In this document: positions 38,159 through 46,794 of the stretch, one piece after another
Numbering within the stretch: position 1 is the stretch's first letter
Layout: every line of letters begins with the position of its first letter
Assembly (NCBI RefSeq): GCF_003626635.1
Contig: NZ_RAZT01000002.1
Location: forward strand, 310,001 to 374,000
Direction: 5' to 3'
Length of the DNA: 64,000 bases
Source of the DNA: Micromonospora musae
GTDB lineage: Bacteria; Actinomycetota; Actinomycetes; Mycobacteriales; Micromonosporaceae
Translations under genes and position numbers: made by a program
The notes under the pieces: generated by a model
Told to the model about the DNA's origin: nothing
What the model saw: only the letters and a program-made list of their open reading frames with translations
Databases searched by the model: none

Positions 38159-39871
38159 ATGCGTGGTGACCTGTTCCGCAAGCTGATCGCTCGATGCCTG
38201 AGCATCGGGCTGGCCGTACTGGCCTTCCTCACCGCCGCGCTGACCGGCGCGACCGGCTGGGGCCTCGCGCTGGCGGTCGCCGCCCTCGCGGCGGCGGCCG
38301 TGGAGCGGCGGATCCGTCCCGGCGCGGACACCGCCGCCGAGACGACGTTGATCGCCGCGGCCGTGCTGGTCGCGTACGCACGACGGCTCGACCACGGGTT
38401 CGACCCGGCGCTGGCCGCCACCGCGCTCGCCCTGCTCGGGCTGGTGCTGCTGGTCGGGCCCTTGCGGCAGGCCGGCGACCTGGAGGTCCGCACCGCGAAC
38501 CTGCCGGTGCGGTCCTGGGCCCCGCTGGTCGCCACGCACCTCGGCGACGCGCTGCTCGGGCTGCTCGCCGTGGTGGCGCTGGCCGCCGCGGCGACCCTGC
38601 CGGCGCTGACGGCGCTGGTGGCGGCCGTGCTGGTCGGCGCCGGCGCCGGTGCGGTCGGGGCGGACCTGGCCCGGCGACGCTTCCGGCCGTCCGCGTCGGG
38701 CGGGGCGACGGCGCGGGCGCTGCGCGCATACGAACCGGAGTTCATCCTCTACTTCTCCGCACCGCCCGGGTCGGAGTACCAGGTCACCATGTGGCTGCCG
38801 TACCTGGAGCGGATCGGCCGCCCGTTCCTGGTGGTGCTCCGCGAGCCGGAGTTCCTGGCGCCGGTCGCCGCCGCCACCACCGCCCCGGTGGTCCACTGCC
38901 CCACCCTGCGGGCGCTGGACGAGGTGCTGGTGCCGAGCCTGAAGGCGGCGTTCTACGTCAACCACGGCGCCAAGAACAGCCACTTCATCCGGTTCACCCA
39001 GCTGACCCACGTGCAGCTGCACCACGGCGACAGCGACAAGGCGCCGAGCGCCAACCCGGTCTCCGCGATCTTCGACCGGATCTTCGTGGCCGGGCAGGCC
39101 GCGATCGAGCGGTACGCGCGCGTCGGCGTGGAGATCCCGGCGGAGAAGTTCGTGGTGGTCGGCCGCCCGCAGGTCGAGTCGATCGAGGTTCGCACCGAGC
39201 GGCTGCCCGCGCTGACCCCCCGCACCGTGCTCTACACCCCGACCTGGACCGGCCACCACGCGGACGCCGACTACTGCTCGCTGCCGGTGGCCGAGCCGCT
39301 GCTGCGGCGGCTGCTGGACCGGGGCGCGACGGTCATCCTGCGCGCACACCCGTACACCACGCAGAACCCGGCGTCCGCCCGGCAGCTCGGCCGGCTGACC
39401 GAGCTGCTCGCCGCCGACCGGGCCCGGACCGGCCGGCAGCACCTCTGGGGCGCGGCCGCGAGCCGGGACCTGAGCCTGGTGGAGTGCGTTAACCGCTCCG
39501 ACGCCCTGGTCTCCGACGTCTCCGGAGTCATCTCGGACTACCTCTACTCCGGCAAGCCGTTCGCGGTGACGGACATGGGGGCCGACGGCGACGCGTTCAC
39601 CGAGCGGTTCCCGCTGGCGGCCGCCGGGTACGTGCTGCGCCGGAACATGGCCGACCTGGACGAGGTGCTGGACCGGTTGCTCGACACCGACCCGCTCTCC
39701 GCGCAGCGCTGGGAGACCCGGCGACGCTACCTCGGCGACTTCCCGGCCGAGTCGTACGCCGAGGCCTTCCTCGCCGCCGCCCGGCGCGAGCTGGAGCCGG
39801 CCGGACGGACGCCGACGCCGCGCGTCGGCCGGCCGGCCGCAGCGGAGGCGGCACCCCTGCCGACCGCCTGA
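38159..39871 (+). CDS. CDP-glycerol/ribitol phosphotransferase family protein
   Basis: 570 residues, paralogue of the gene at 15957. Several hydrophobic helices cover residues 10-180. The catalytic part shows YFSAPPGSEYQVTMWLPYLE, QLTHVQLHHGDSDKAPSANP near 285, YTPTWTGHHADADY, LRAHPYTT (the catalytic HP) and NRSDALVSDVSGVISDYLYS. It would polymerise CDP-polyol units onto a lipid-linked primer, giving the teichoic-acid-type backbone. Follows the TarI-TarJ-like fusion by 44 bp in the same operon. Confidence 0.88.
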   Translation: MRGDLFRKLIARCLSIGLAVLAFLTAALTGATGWGLALAVAALAAAAVERRIRPGADTAAETTLIAAAVLVAYARRLDHGFDPALAATALALLGLVLLVGPLRQAGDLEVRTANLPVRSWAPLVATHLGDALLGLLAVVALAAAATLPALTALVAAVLVGAGAGAVGADLARRRFRPSASGGATARALRAYEPEFILYFSAPPGSEYQVTMWLPYLERIGRPFLVVLREPEFLAPVAAATTAPVVHCPTLRALDEVLVPSLKAAFYVNHGAKNSHFIRFTQLTHVQLHHGDSDKAPSANPVSAIFDRIFVAGQAAIERYARVGVEIPAEKFVVVGRPQVESIEVRTERLPALTPRTVLYTPTWTGHHADADYCSLPVAEPLLRRLLDRGATVILRAHPYTTQNPASARQLGRLTELLAADRARTGRQHLWGAAASRDLSLVECVNRSDALVSDVSGVISDYLYSGKPFAVTDMGADGDAFTERFPLAAAGYVLRRNMADLDEVLDRLLDTDPLSAQRWETRRRYLGDFPAESYAEAFLAAARRELEPAGRTPTPRVGRPAAAEAAPLPTA

Positions 39872-39881
39872 GGCCGGCCGC

Positions 39882-40625
39882 TCAGCGGTACGACTCGACG
39901 AGCGCCAGCACCGCCTCCGGGTCCTCGACGTGGGCGTTGTGGCCGAGCCCGGCAAGCGTGGCGACCGGAACCCCGTAGCGCCGGAGCTGCGCGTCGGTGA
40001 CCAACGGGTCGTGTTCGCCGCGCGCCAGCAGGATCGGCACGTCGGTGGCGGCGAGCAGCGCCGACAGGTCCGGCTCGCCGACCGCGAACGCCGCGGGGTC
40101 CATGGCCAGTCGCCAGCGCCCATCCACCTGGCGCAGCCCGGCCGTCACCCTCGGATCGTCGGGGGCGACCAGTCCGGCCAGCCCGGAGACCCGCAGGTAG
40201 CGCTCGGCGGCGGCGTCGCGGTCGGCGTACCAGGCGACCGGACGGGCGGCCAGCTCCCGCGCCTTCGCCAACTCGGCGCCGGACCAGACCGCCTTGATGC
40301 CGAGCCCGACGACAGCGGCGACCGGTAATCCGGCGTCCCGCGCGGCGAGCGTCAGGCCGACCACGCCGCCGAGCGAGTGCCCCAGCACGATCAGGCGGTC
40401 GTCCGGTGCGAGCGCCTCGGCCACCCGCTCGGCCAGCGTGGCGAAGTCGTAGGCGGGCAGCGGTGGTGAGGTGCCGTGGCCGGCGAGGTCCGGCGCCAGC
40501 CAGCGCCCCTCCCACCGGCGTTCCAGCAGGGCCGCCCAGGGCAGCCACACCTCGCCGGTCGCGCCCATGCCGTGCAGCAGCAGGAGCGCGGGTCGGCCGG
40601 GCGTACGGGCACCGGCGTCGGTCAT
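39882..40625 (-). CDS. Alpha/beta-hydrolase
   Basis: 247 residues. LLLHGMGATGEVW oxyanion region at residue 15, nucleophile elbow VLGHSLGGVVGLTLA with Ser near 95, Asp in ARGEHDPLVTD and His in LAGLGHNAHVEDP near the C-terminus, so the triad is complete. Typical size of single-domain esterase/C-C hydrolases; substrate unknown. Convergent with the glycan gene with only 10 bp between. ATG 40625. Confidence 0.85.
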   Translation of the reverse strand: MTDAGARTPGRPALLLLHGMGATGEVWLPWAALLERRWEGRWLAPDLAGHGTSPPLPAYDFATLAERVAEALAPDDRLIVLGHSLGGVVGLTLAARDAGLPVAAVVGLGIKAVWSGAELAKARELAARPVAWYADRDAAAERYLRVSGLAGLVAPDDPRVTAGLRQVDGRWRLAMDPAAFAVGEPDLSALLAATDVPILLARGEHDPLVTDAQLRRYGVPVATLAGLGHNAHVEDPEAVLALVESYR

Positions 40626-40683
40626 GGACGCAGTCTGCCATCGCGGCGTCGGCAGGGCGAGGGTGGAGATCCGGTACGACGAC

Positions 40684-40716
40684 GGGCGCCGGCCCCTTGA
40701 TCAGGTGCCGGCGCCC
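40684..40716 (-). terminator. Hairpin after the C39-like peptidase gene
   Basis: Arms 40684-40693 (GGGCGCCGGC) and 40707-40716 are perfect complements, 17 bp downstream of the stop at 40733. Confidence 0.6.
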
Positions 40717-40732
40717 GAGGTGAACGCGATCG

Positions 40733-41566
40733 TCAGGCGGAGTAACCGCGGGAGGTGATCCAGTTCGCCAGGTCGATCGTGGTGATCCAGTACGACGGCA
40801 CCGCCGGGTTCGCCGAGTCGGCGATCTTCACGGTGCGGCCCTGGTCCCGGTAGCCGACGACGGCGATGTAGTGCCCGCCGCCGAAGGAGTGCCAGCCGCC
40901 GTCGGTGTCGACGGCGTCGCCGACGATGTTCGCGACCACGCCGCGCCCGTCGGTGATGGCGCGGACGATGTCGGCCTGGAGCCGGTCCATCTGGGCGGGA
41001 CGCGGCGCGGTCGGGAACATGGTGGTCTTGTACGGGTTGCCCTTGACCACCGCGTTCAGCACCCGGGTGGTGTCCTCGGCGGAGTTGGTGCCCATCTCGG
41101 TGGTGCCGAGCTGCGTGGCGAGGTCGTCCTGGCCGCGCTCGATGCCGGTGGCGCTGAGCGCGTTGCGGGTGGCGGCGGGCCCGCAGTAGTAGAAGGTGGT
41201 CTGCGCCTGGTAGTCGTAGTCGAGGACCTTGCTCGACGGCGGCTTCGGCGGGGTCGGCTTGCGGGTCAGGTCGGGGTTCGCGGCCTTCTTCGCCGCCGGT
41301 GCGCCGGCGGTGGGCGAGCTGGCCGTGGGCGAGTCGGCCGCCGGTGTGGTGGGCTGCTGCTCGCTGAGCGAGGCGATGCCGGCGTCGCTGCGCAGTTCGG
41401 CCGCGACCGCGGCGGAGGCGCGCTGCGCGGCGGGCGCCTCGTCGGCGCCGTTGAGCAGGGCGCCGGTGGTGGTCGCCAGCACCAGCGCCGCGGCCGAGGC
41501 GGCGGCGATCTGGTACGGCCGCGCGGCGGCCAGGCGACGGAGCTGACGCTTCAGGGTGTGCTTCAC
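40733..41566 (-). CDS. Secreted C39-like cysteine peptidase domain protein
   Basis: 277 residues from GTG 41566, with GGAGGAACC just upstream. Signal peptide: basic KRQLRRLAAARPYQ, then a hydrophobic stretch AAASAAALVLATTTG. A Pro/Ala/Ser/Thr linker runs to about residue 105. The peptidase_C39-like domain contains the catalytic Cys in FYYCGPAATRNAL near 132 and His in GGGHYIAVVGYRD near 245, then an Asp in KIADSAN. Acts outside the cell, perhaps on peptidoglycan-linked or proteinaceous substrates. The mRNA starts with a c-di-AMP riboswitch, so expression should follow c-di-AMP and thus wall or turgor status. Confidence 0.85.
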   Translation of the reverse strand: MKHTLKRQLRRLAAARPYQIAAASAAALVLATTTGALLNGADEAPAAQRASAAVAAELRSDAGIASLSEQQPTTPAADSPTASSPTAGAPAAKKAANPDLTRKPTPPKPPSSKVLDYDYQAQTTFYYCGPAATRNALSATGIERGQDDLATQLGTTEMGTNSAEDTTRVLNAVVKGNPYKTTMFPTAPRPAQMDRLQADIVRAITDGRGVVANIVGDAVDTDGGWHSFGGGHYIAVVGYRDQGRTVKIADSANPAVPSYWITTIDLANWITSRGYSA

Positions 41567-41711
41567 GGTTCCTCCACGGTTCGGGGGGTGAGCGACCGGC
41601 CGCCGTACCGGGAATCGGGTAGGCGTCACCGCGCGGACCTGGTCCGCGTGCGGTTGGTGGATCGCTCAGGGGATCGCCCGGTGGACCGGGCGGCGTGACG
41701 CGGGTGCCGGA

Positions 41712-41798
41712 TCAGCTCGCCGCTACGAGGCGGGCGAGCGCGGGCACCGGGGCGCCGTGGAGGTTCGGGGACGGCCGAGGGGTGGGTTCGTGCACCAC
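41712..41798 (-). CDS. Short leader ORF (28 aa) between riboswitch and peptidase
   Basis: GTG at 41798 preceded by GGAAGGAG (41809-41816), ten bases upstream; stop TGA at 41712-41714. The peptide begins VVHEPTPRP and ends ARLVAAS. The ribosome-binding site abuts the 3' strand of riboswitch helix P1, so ligand binding could affect its translation. Two hairpins (41676-41691 and 41632-41648) follow before the peptidase start. It may be a regulatory leader or chance. Confidence 0.4.
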   Translation of the reverse strand: MVHEPTPRPSPNLHGAPVPALARLVAAS

Positions 41799-41814
41799 AG
41801 GGATGGAACTCCTT

Positions 41815-41955
41815 CCGGCACCGCCTACCGGGTTAGCTGACGGATTCGGGCGGGAAGATCGCCCTACCGCGGGCCGTGGCTCGCGGATTCACCCCGGACG
41901 TACATGTGGGTCCCCGGCTCGTGAAGAACAACGATTAGGCGGGTCGGCGCGGCGT
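41815..41955 (-). ncRNA. c-di-AMP riboswitch (ydaO/yuaA class)
   Basis: On the minus strand the order of conserved blocks matches the ydaO class: CCUAAUCG at the 5' side (41932-41940), GGGGACCCA (complement of 41907-41915), GGGGUGAAUCC (complement of 41885-41895), and the hallmark GAAUCCGUCAGCUAACC (complement of 41831-41847), followed by GUAGGCG. Helix P1 is perfect between 41936-41941 and 41822-41827. In actinomycetes these riboswitches usually control secreted wall-remodelling genes and act as off-switches on c-di-AMP binding. Downstream: leader ORF and C39-like peptidase. Confidence 0.9.
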
Positions 41956-42349
41956 CGCCTCTTGCGATCGGGTACCGCACCGGACGGGCCGACACTACTG
42001 GTCGACGAGGAGCCTGCCAACCCTTCGCCACCTGCTTAAACCTGTTCCGTCTGACAATTTTTCCGGGCGTTTGGCCGCTGACGGGACTCAATGGGACGGG
42101 CAGTTACGGCGGCGTTCGGGGGGCGCAACAGGACGGGCCGACGACAACCTTGTCAAAGGGCCGGGATGATTCGAACCGGCTGGACCCGCTGACCGTTTCC
42201 GGGCCGCTGTGACCGGGCTCACGGAGTTGCCGGCGGAATTCGACCGACATCCGCCGGCACGGCGATCAACTCCCACCCTGAGGTGCGGGGTCCGGACGAC
42301 CGGGCCGCCCGATCTTCCAGGAAGACGAGTCGGTCGGGGAGCGGCCCGG
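41956..42349. other. Non-coding region upstream of the riboswitch
   Basis: About 390 bp without a supported gene. It is AT-richer at 42035-42065 (TGACAATTTTTCC), and a minus-strand TTTGACA lies near 42132-42138; either may mark the promoter of the riboswitch transcript. The GGTTCGAATCAT-like stretch near 42166-42178 looks like a tRNA T-loop, but its stems do not pair. Confidence 0.45.
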
Positions 42350-43123
42350 TCAGCCGACCCTCGCCGGGCGCCAACGGGCGGTCACCAGGCGGGCGGGGGC
42401 GGTGCTCGCCGGCCGGGTCGCCGTCGACCGGCCCGGCCGGACGCGGACCGCCGCCGCGTACGCCTCGGTGGCCAGCGCGCGGGCCGCCTCGGCGGCGAGT
42501 TCGGCGTCCCGCCAGGCGCGACGCTCCCGCTCCTGAGCGGCCCGGTATCCGGCCAGCCGGCCGTCCCGGACCACCCGGGCCAGGCGCACCTCCTGCTCGA
42601 CCGGGTGCAGACGGGGATCCCAGCCGTCGCGGTGTCCGAAGACGTCGCCGAGTTGGCGCAGGGTGAGATCGCCCCGCCAGTACGCCGCCGTGGCCGCCCG
42701 GTGCAGGTGCCGCTCCCGGGCCGCGTACTCCGCTGGGGTGTGGGGCGTGCGGGGCGTCGGCAGGGCGCCCGCGCCGGCGAACCGGCGGGCGGCGCTGTCG
42801 GCCTCGTCGTACGCCGCCCAGGCCCGGTCCAGCTCGGCCTGGGCGGTCGACCACGCGTCCCGTCTCCGTCGGGCGGTCTGCGCCGCGCCCGCGGCGGCGA
42901 CCGCCACCTCCTCGGCGTACCGGCGCAGGTCTGTCGCCTCGGCCGCGGCCAGCTCGCGGTCGGACGGCACGGTCGGGGCGCTCCGGTCGTCCTCGGGGCG
43001 GTCGCGTTCGGGGCGGGCGACCAGCACGGTGAGCACGATCAGGGCCAGCACCAGCAGGGCCGACCAGATGGCGGCGGCCTGCGGCACCTCGACGAGGAAC
43101 TGGTAGAGGACGGTTTTCTCCAT
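42350..43123 (-). CDS. Hypothetical membrane-anchored helical protein
   Basis: 257 residues from ATG 43123 (GAGGTG upstream). One membrane helix near residues 15-35 (AAAIWSALLVLALIVLTVLV) is followed by a long Ala/Arg/Glu-rich helical region, probably coiled coil (ELAAAEATDLRRYAEEVAVAAAGAAQ and later repeats), and a basic C-terminus. Not a recognised family; appears lineage-specific. The upstream gene 43272-43700 is on the same strand with a 148-bp gap. Codon use and frame length support it as real. Confidence 0.65.
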   Translation of the reverse strand: MEKTVLYQFLVEVPQAAAIWSALLVLALIVLTVLVARPERDRPEDDRSAPTVPSDRELAAAEATDLRRYAEEVAVAAAGAAQTARRRRDAWSTAQAELDRAWAAYDEADSAARRFAGAGALPTPRTPHTPAEYAARERHLHRAATAAYWRGDLTLRQLGDVFGHRDGWDPRLHPVEQEVRLARVVRDGRLAGYRAAQERERRAWRDAELAAEAARALATEAYAAAVRVRPGRSTATRPASTAPARLVTARWRPARVG

Positions 43124-43271
43124 GTCGACACCTCGGGGCAGGCAGACGCGAATTTGGGAAGCCGCCCGGCCACCCGGGGCGGGGCCGACTCGGCCGCGCG
43201 GGGCGCCGGGGCGGGCGCGGTTGACGCGTTCGGCGGGCGCGGCGGGAGGGTTTCCTGCTCCCGCCGACGGG

Positions 43272-43700
43272 TCAGGCGCCGGGCGGGGCCCGGGGCGCTC
43301 GAACGGTCGGGAGCGCGTTGCGCTGCGGGTGCGCCTCGGTGGCCGCGACGGCGACCGCGGCGGCCACCGGTGCGACCAGGGCGAACGGCTCGACTGTGAC
43401 ACCGGGCGCGGACGGTGCGGCGGCCGGCGGGCCGGCGGCCTCGGCGGTGCTCTGCGGTGCGACGGTGCCGTGCGCGACGGCGACGACCGGGGAGTCGGGC
43501 GCGCCGACGAACGTGGGAGCGCAGTCGCAGGCCCACGAGCCGGTGAGCGACGGCGACTCGGTGGTGGCCTGCGCGTGCGGAGCCCCGAACGGCGCCAGCG
43601 ACCCGACGGTCAACGCGCCGGCCACCGCGAGGCTGGCCAGCAACCGAGCGGCCCAACGCGCCACCCACCACAGGGGATCGGTGAGCGCGAAGGAAGGCAT
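43272..43700 (-). CDS. Hypothetical secreted protein
   Basis: 142 residues. The N-terminus has a membrane or signal segment (WAARLLASLAVAGALTVGSLA), a possible cleavage after PHAQA, a two-Cys motif WACDCAP, and an Ala/Pro/Val-rich low-complexity tail. The function cannot be read. It is on the same strand as the coiled-coil protein downstream. Confidence is limited because low-complexity GC-rich DNA can stay open by chance. Confidence 0.5.
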   Translation of the reverse strand: MPSFALTDPLWWVARWAARLLASLAVAGALTVGSLAPFGAPHAQATTESPSLTGSWACDCAPTFVGAPDSPVVAVAHGTVAPQSTAEAAGPPAAAPSAPGVTVEPFALVAPVAAAVAVAATEAHPQRNALPTVRAPRAPPGA

Positions 43701-43906
43701 GGGGCAACGCTACCCCCGCACCACCGGAGTCGCACGGTAGCCGGGCGTGTCGCGACGCCGCGCCGACCGCACCGACCAGGGTGGACGTCCCAGCTCAGGA
43801 GCGGTTCGGCGTCGAGTCGGAGGGGCGCCCGGGGCCGGGGAAGCCGAGCGGCGGCGGGGCCGTCCGGCCCGCTCGACGAGGCGAGTCGAGCCGGCTCGGC
43901 CCGCGG

Positions 43907-45070
43907 TCAGCGGGAGCGTGCGGGGGCGGGGGCGGCGGCGGGGGCCGCGGGCGGACGGGCACGGCGTGGACCGAGCCGGCGCATCATCGGCATCTCGACC
44001 CAGCGGTGCAGGAGCCCGGCCAGGACCAGGTTCAGCAGGAGGAACCCGAGCACGGCGGCCGGCCCCCACCACCCGGGCAGGCCGACACCCCAGTCCCCGG
44101 TCAGCCGCAGCACGGTCGTCATGACGAGGACGTGGACGAGGTAGAAGGCGAAGGAGACCTCACCGAGCCAGATCATCGGACGGGACCGCCACGGCGAGCG
44201 GAGGCCGCGCACGTCGGCGTCCGCCGCCGCGGTGATGACCAGGAGGTAGGCGGCCGCCAGGAGCGCGGCCCAGAACTCGGCGCGGATCCATCCGGCGGCG
44301 GCCACCCAGACGGCGACGAAGAGGAGGCTGGCCAGGGGGAGCCGTGGACCGCGCCACCGGCCGCGCAGCATCAGCTCGGCGGCGGCCACCCCCATCCAGA
44401 ACTCCAGGGACCGGGTCAGCGGGAAGATCTGGGTGAACCACCAGCGGTACTCCTCGGGCACCAGCAACTGAGCCGGCCAGAGCGCCAGGATCAGCAGCGG
44501 CACCGCGACGACGACCGCCCAGAGCAGCCCGGCCCGCGCCCGGCGGACCAGCGGCAGCGCCAGCGGTAGGCAGAGGTAGAAGAAGAACTCGCAGGAGAGC
44601 GACCAGCTCACGTTGTTCATGCTGTAGAAGTGGCCGCCCCGGAAGTCCCAGGCCTGGAGCAGGAGGAGATTCTCCACCGCGACGTCGACCCGCACCGGAT
44701 CGGCGAACCAGAGCGCCACCAGCAGCGCCAGCGCCCAGAGCACCGCGTGGTTCGGCCAGATCTTGGCGAACCGGCGGCGCCAGAAGTTCCGCCGCCGCTC
44801 CCCGGGCCGCGCCGACCAGACCAGCACGAAGCCACTGAGGATGAAGAAGAACTCCACTCCGGACAGTCCGAGGCTGAAGACCTTGCTGACCACGCTCTGG
44901 TAGTCGGGCTCGGCGATGATCCGCATGGTGCCGGCGTGGAACCCGAAGACCAGCAACGCCGCGATCCAGCGCAGTCCGGTGAGGGAGGGTAGGCGACCGG
45001 CTGGAGCGCCGCCTCCGGCGGACGGTGTCGCCGTCGCCGTCGTGCTCGCCTGCCCCACCGTCACCAGCAT
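43907..45070 (-). CDS. Acyltransferase family 3 membrane protein (OafA-like)
   Basis: 387 residues from ATG 45070 (GGAGAGG upstream). About ten helices; SLTGLRWIAALLVFGFHAG near residue 28 contains the conserved R-x10-H of acyltransferase-3 enzymes, followed by EFFFILSGFVLVWSAR and WSLSCEFFFYLCLPL. Such proteins O-acetylate exported sugars or lipids across the membrane. In this locus it could decorate the wall glycopolymer. It is divergent from the pyruvyl-transferase gene at 45380. Confidence 0.9.
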   Translation of the reverse strand: MLVTVGQASTTATATPSAGGGAPAGRLPSLTGLRWIAALLVFGFHAGTMRIIAEPDYQSVVSKVFSLGLSGVEFFFILSGFVLVWSARPGERRRNFWRRRFAKIWPNHAVLWALALLVALWFADPVRVDVAVENLLLLQAWDFRGGHFYSMNNVSWSLSCEFFFYLCLPLALPLVRRARAGLLWAVVVAVPLLILALWPAQLLVPEEYRWWFTQIFPLTRSLEFWMGVAAAELMLRGRWRGPRLPLASLLFVAVWVAAAGWIRAEFWAALLAAAYLLVITAAADADVRGLRSPWRSRPMIWLGEVSFAFYLVHVLVMTTVLRLTGDWGVGLPGWWGPAAVLGFLLLNLVLAGLLHRWVEMPMMRRLGPRRARPPAAPAAAPAPARSR

Positions 45071-45379
45071 GTACCTCTCCTCCCCCGGCGGCGCCTCGAG
45101 CTGCGCGGGCTGCCGCCCGTGACCCGGCCGTCGCCCGGAGCCCCGGAGGCCGCCACGCCGGCGGCGCCACTGATCCGGGCCGCCCGTTCGGGGCACCCTA
45201 TCCGCCGCGCGGATGACGACCGCCGGCCGGTCGTACGACTCTGACGCCGCGGTGTGCCATGGATGTCCGGTGGCTTAATATCGCGGGGCTCGGAGGTGAT
45301 GGATGCGGCGCGCCTCCGAGGAGCCCCGCACCGACGGCAGCGAGGCGCCGTCGCGGACGGACGAGAATTGGAGCGACCG
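45071..45379. promoter_or_regulatory. Divergent control region with leader hairpin
   Basis: 309 bp between divergent genes. A bulged stem formed by 45283-45296 and 45313-45329 (GCGGGGCTCGGAGG against its complement with a three-base bulge) lies about 50 bp before the pyruvyl-transferase start and could act as an attenuator or leader structure. An AT patch GGCTTAATAT at 45272-45281 may be a -10 region for the plus-strand operon. Confidence 0.4.
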
Positions 45380-46705
45380 ATGCACCAGCGGATCCTGATG
45401 CGGGCCAAGAAGGGCCCCTTCGACGTCTACTCGCCGGAGGAGACCTTCGAGCAGAACTGGATCGGGGAGAACGCTGGCAATCTCGTGTTCAGCCACGCGG
45501 CGTACAAGCTGCTGGGCGCCGGGAACACGCAGATCGAGCCGACCGCGTTCCGGGCGAACCTCCGCGAGGCGGACATGATCAACGAGCGGTACGACGTGTT
45601 CGTCGTACCGCTGGCCAACGCCTTCCGGCGCAGCTACGCCGAGCGGCTGGGGAACCTGACCCGGCTCATCCAGCGGCTGCGGATCCCGGTGGTGGTGCTC
45701 GGGGTGGGCGCCCAGACGAACGTCAAGGGCGACCTGGAGTACCTGCGCCCGATCGACGACGCGGTGAAGGCGTTCGTCAAGGCGGTGCTCGACCGGTCGC
45801 ACAGCATCGGCGTCCGGGGGGAGATCACCGGGGACTACCTCCGTTCCCTGGGCTTCTCGGCGGTCGACGTGATCGGCTGCCCGTCGATGTTCCTGCACGG
45901 GGACAACCTGCGGGTGGAGAAGCGCAAGGCGTTCCTGGAGCCGCACGACCGGATCGCGATGACCATCTCGCCGTACGTCAAGTCGATGGCGAAGGTGGTG
46001 GGCAACCACCACCGCAAGTACCCGAACCTGCGCTACATCCCGCAGGACCTGAAGACCCTCGGCACCCTGCTCTACGGCGACGCGCCGGAGGACCGGGGCA
46101 AGACGAGCCAGATCCCGATCCACACCTCGCACCCGCTCTTCACCGAGGACAAGGTGCGGATGTTCGTGGACCCGTCCACCTGGATGGAGTACCTGTCGGG
46201 CTTCGACTTCAACTTCGGCACCCGGATCCACGGCACCATCACCGCGCTGATCGCCGGCACGCCGGGTTACCTGTTCGCGCACGACTCCCGCACGCTGGAG
46301 CTGGCGCGGTACTTCGAGATCCCGCACCGGGTGATGAAGGACGTGCCGGCCGACGTCGACGCGGCCGACCTGTACGAGGAGGCGGACTACACGGCCCTCA
46401 ACAACGGGCACAAGGCGCGATTCGCGGCGATGCTGTCGTTCCTCGCCAAGCACGACCTCCCGAACGCCTTCGCCGACGGCGACAGCCCCAGCCGCTTCGA
46501 CGAGCAGGTCCGCGCCACCACCTACCCGCCGGCCGTACGGCCCGCCGCCGCCGCCGACCAGGACGTCCTGCTGGGCCGGCTGCAGTGGTTGCGCGACCAC
46601 GCCGACGAGCTGCGCGGCGAGGTGGAGAGCCTCCAGCAGGTGCGGTTGCACGTCCGGATGCGGCAGGCCGTGGGCGGCCGGGTGCGGCGCATCCTGAACC
46701 GTTAA
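45380..46705 (+). CDS. Polysaccharide pyruvyl transferase family protein
   Basis: 441 residues from ATG 45380. NWIGENAGNLVFSHAAYKLL near residue 25, FVVPLANAFRRSY, VVVLGVGAQTNVKGDLEYLRP, GVRGEITGDYLRSLGF and IGCPSMFLHG, and a late GTRIHGTITALIAGTPGYL are the pattern of the pyruvyl-transferase fold (PF04230). Members add pyruvate ketals to surface sugars or act as related transferases. First gene of the plus-strand cluster that includes the Pse genes; the glycosyltransferase follows 89 bp downstream. Confidence 0.88.
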   Translation: MHQRILMRAKKGPFDVYSPEETFEQNWIGENAGNLVFSHAAYKLLGAGNTQIEPTAFRANLREADMINERYDVFVVPLANAFRRSYAERLGNLTRLIQRLRIPVVVLGVGAQTNVKGDLEYLRPIDDAVKAFVKAVLDRSHSIGVRGEITGDYLRSLGFSAVDVIGCPSMFLHGDNLRVEKRKAFLEPHDRIAMTISPYVKSMAKVVGNHHRKYPNLRYIPQDLKTLGTLLYGDAPEDRGKTSQIPIHTSHPLFTEDKVRMFVDPSTWMEYLSGFDFNFGTRIHGTITALIAGTPGYLFAHDSRTLELARYFEIPHRVMKDVPADVDAADLYEEADYTALNNGHKARFAAMLSFLAKHDLPNAFADGDSPSRFDEQVRATTYPPAVRPAAAADQDVLLGRLQWLRDHADELRGEVESLQQVRLHVRMRQAVGGRVRRILNR

Positions 46706-46794
46706 CCTCCCGCTCGGCCGCTGTTCAGTAAGCTCACCGCCACCGGTCATGTGAGGTTCCGGACCCGTCCACCCGCAGGGTCGAAGGTGGCGGC

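Noticed and set aside
42150-42210. tRNA-like GGTTCGAATC on the minus strand
   Set aside because: The flanking bases do not form a T stem and no acceptor or anticodon stem could be drawn.
42209-43399. Plus-strand open frame of 396 codons
   Set aside because: Antisense to the membrane-anchored helical protein, with random Arg/Gly/Pro composition.
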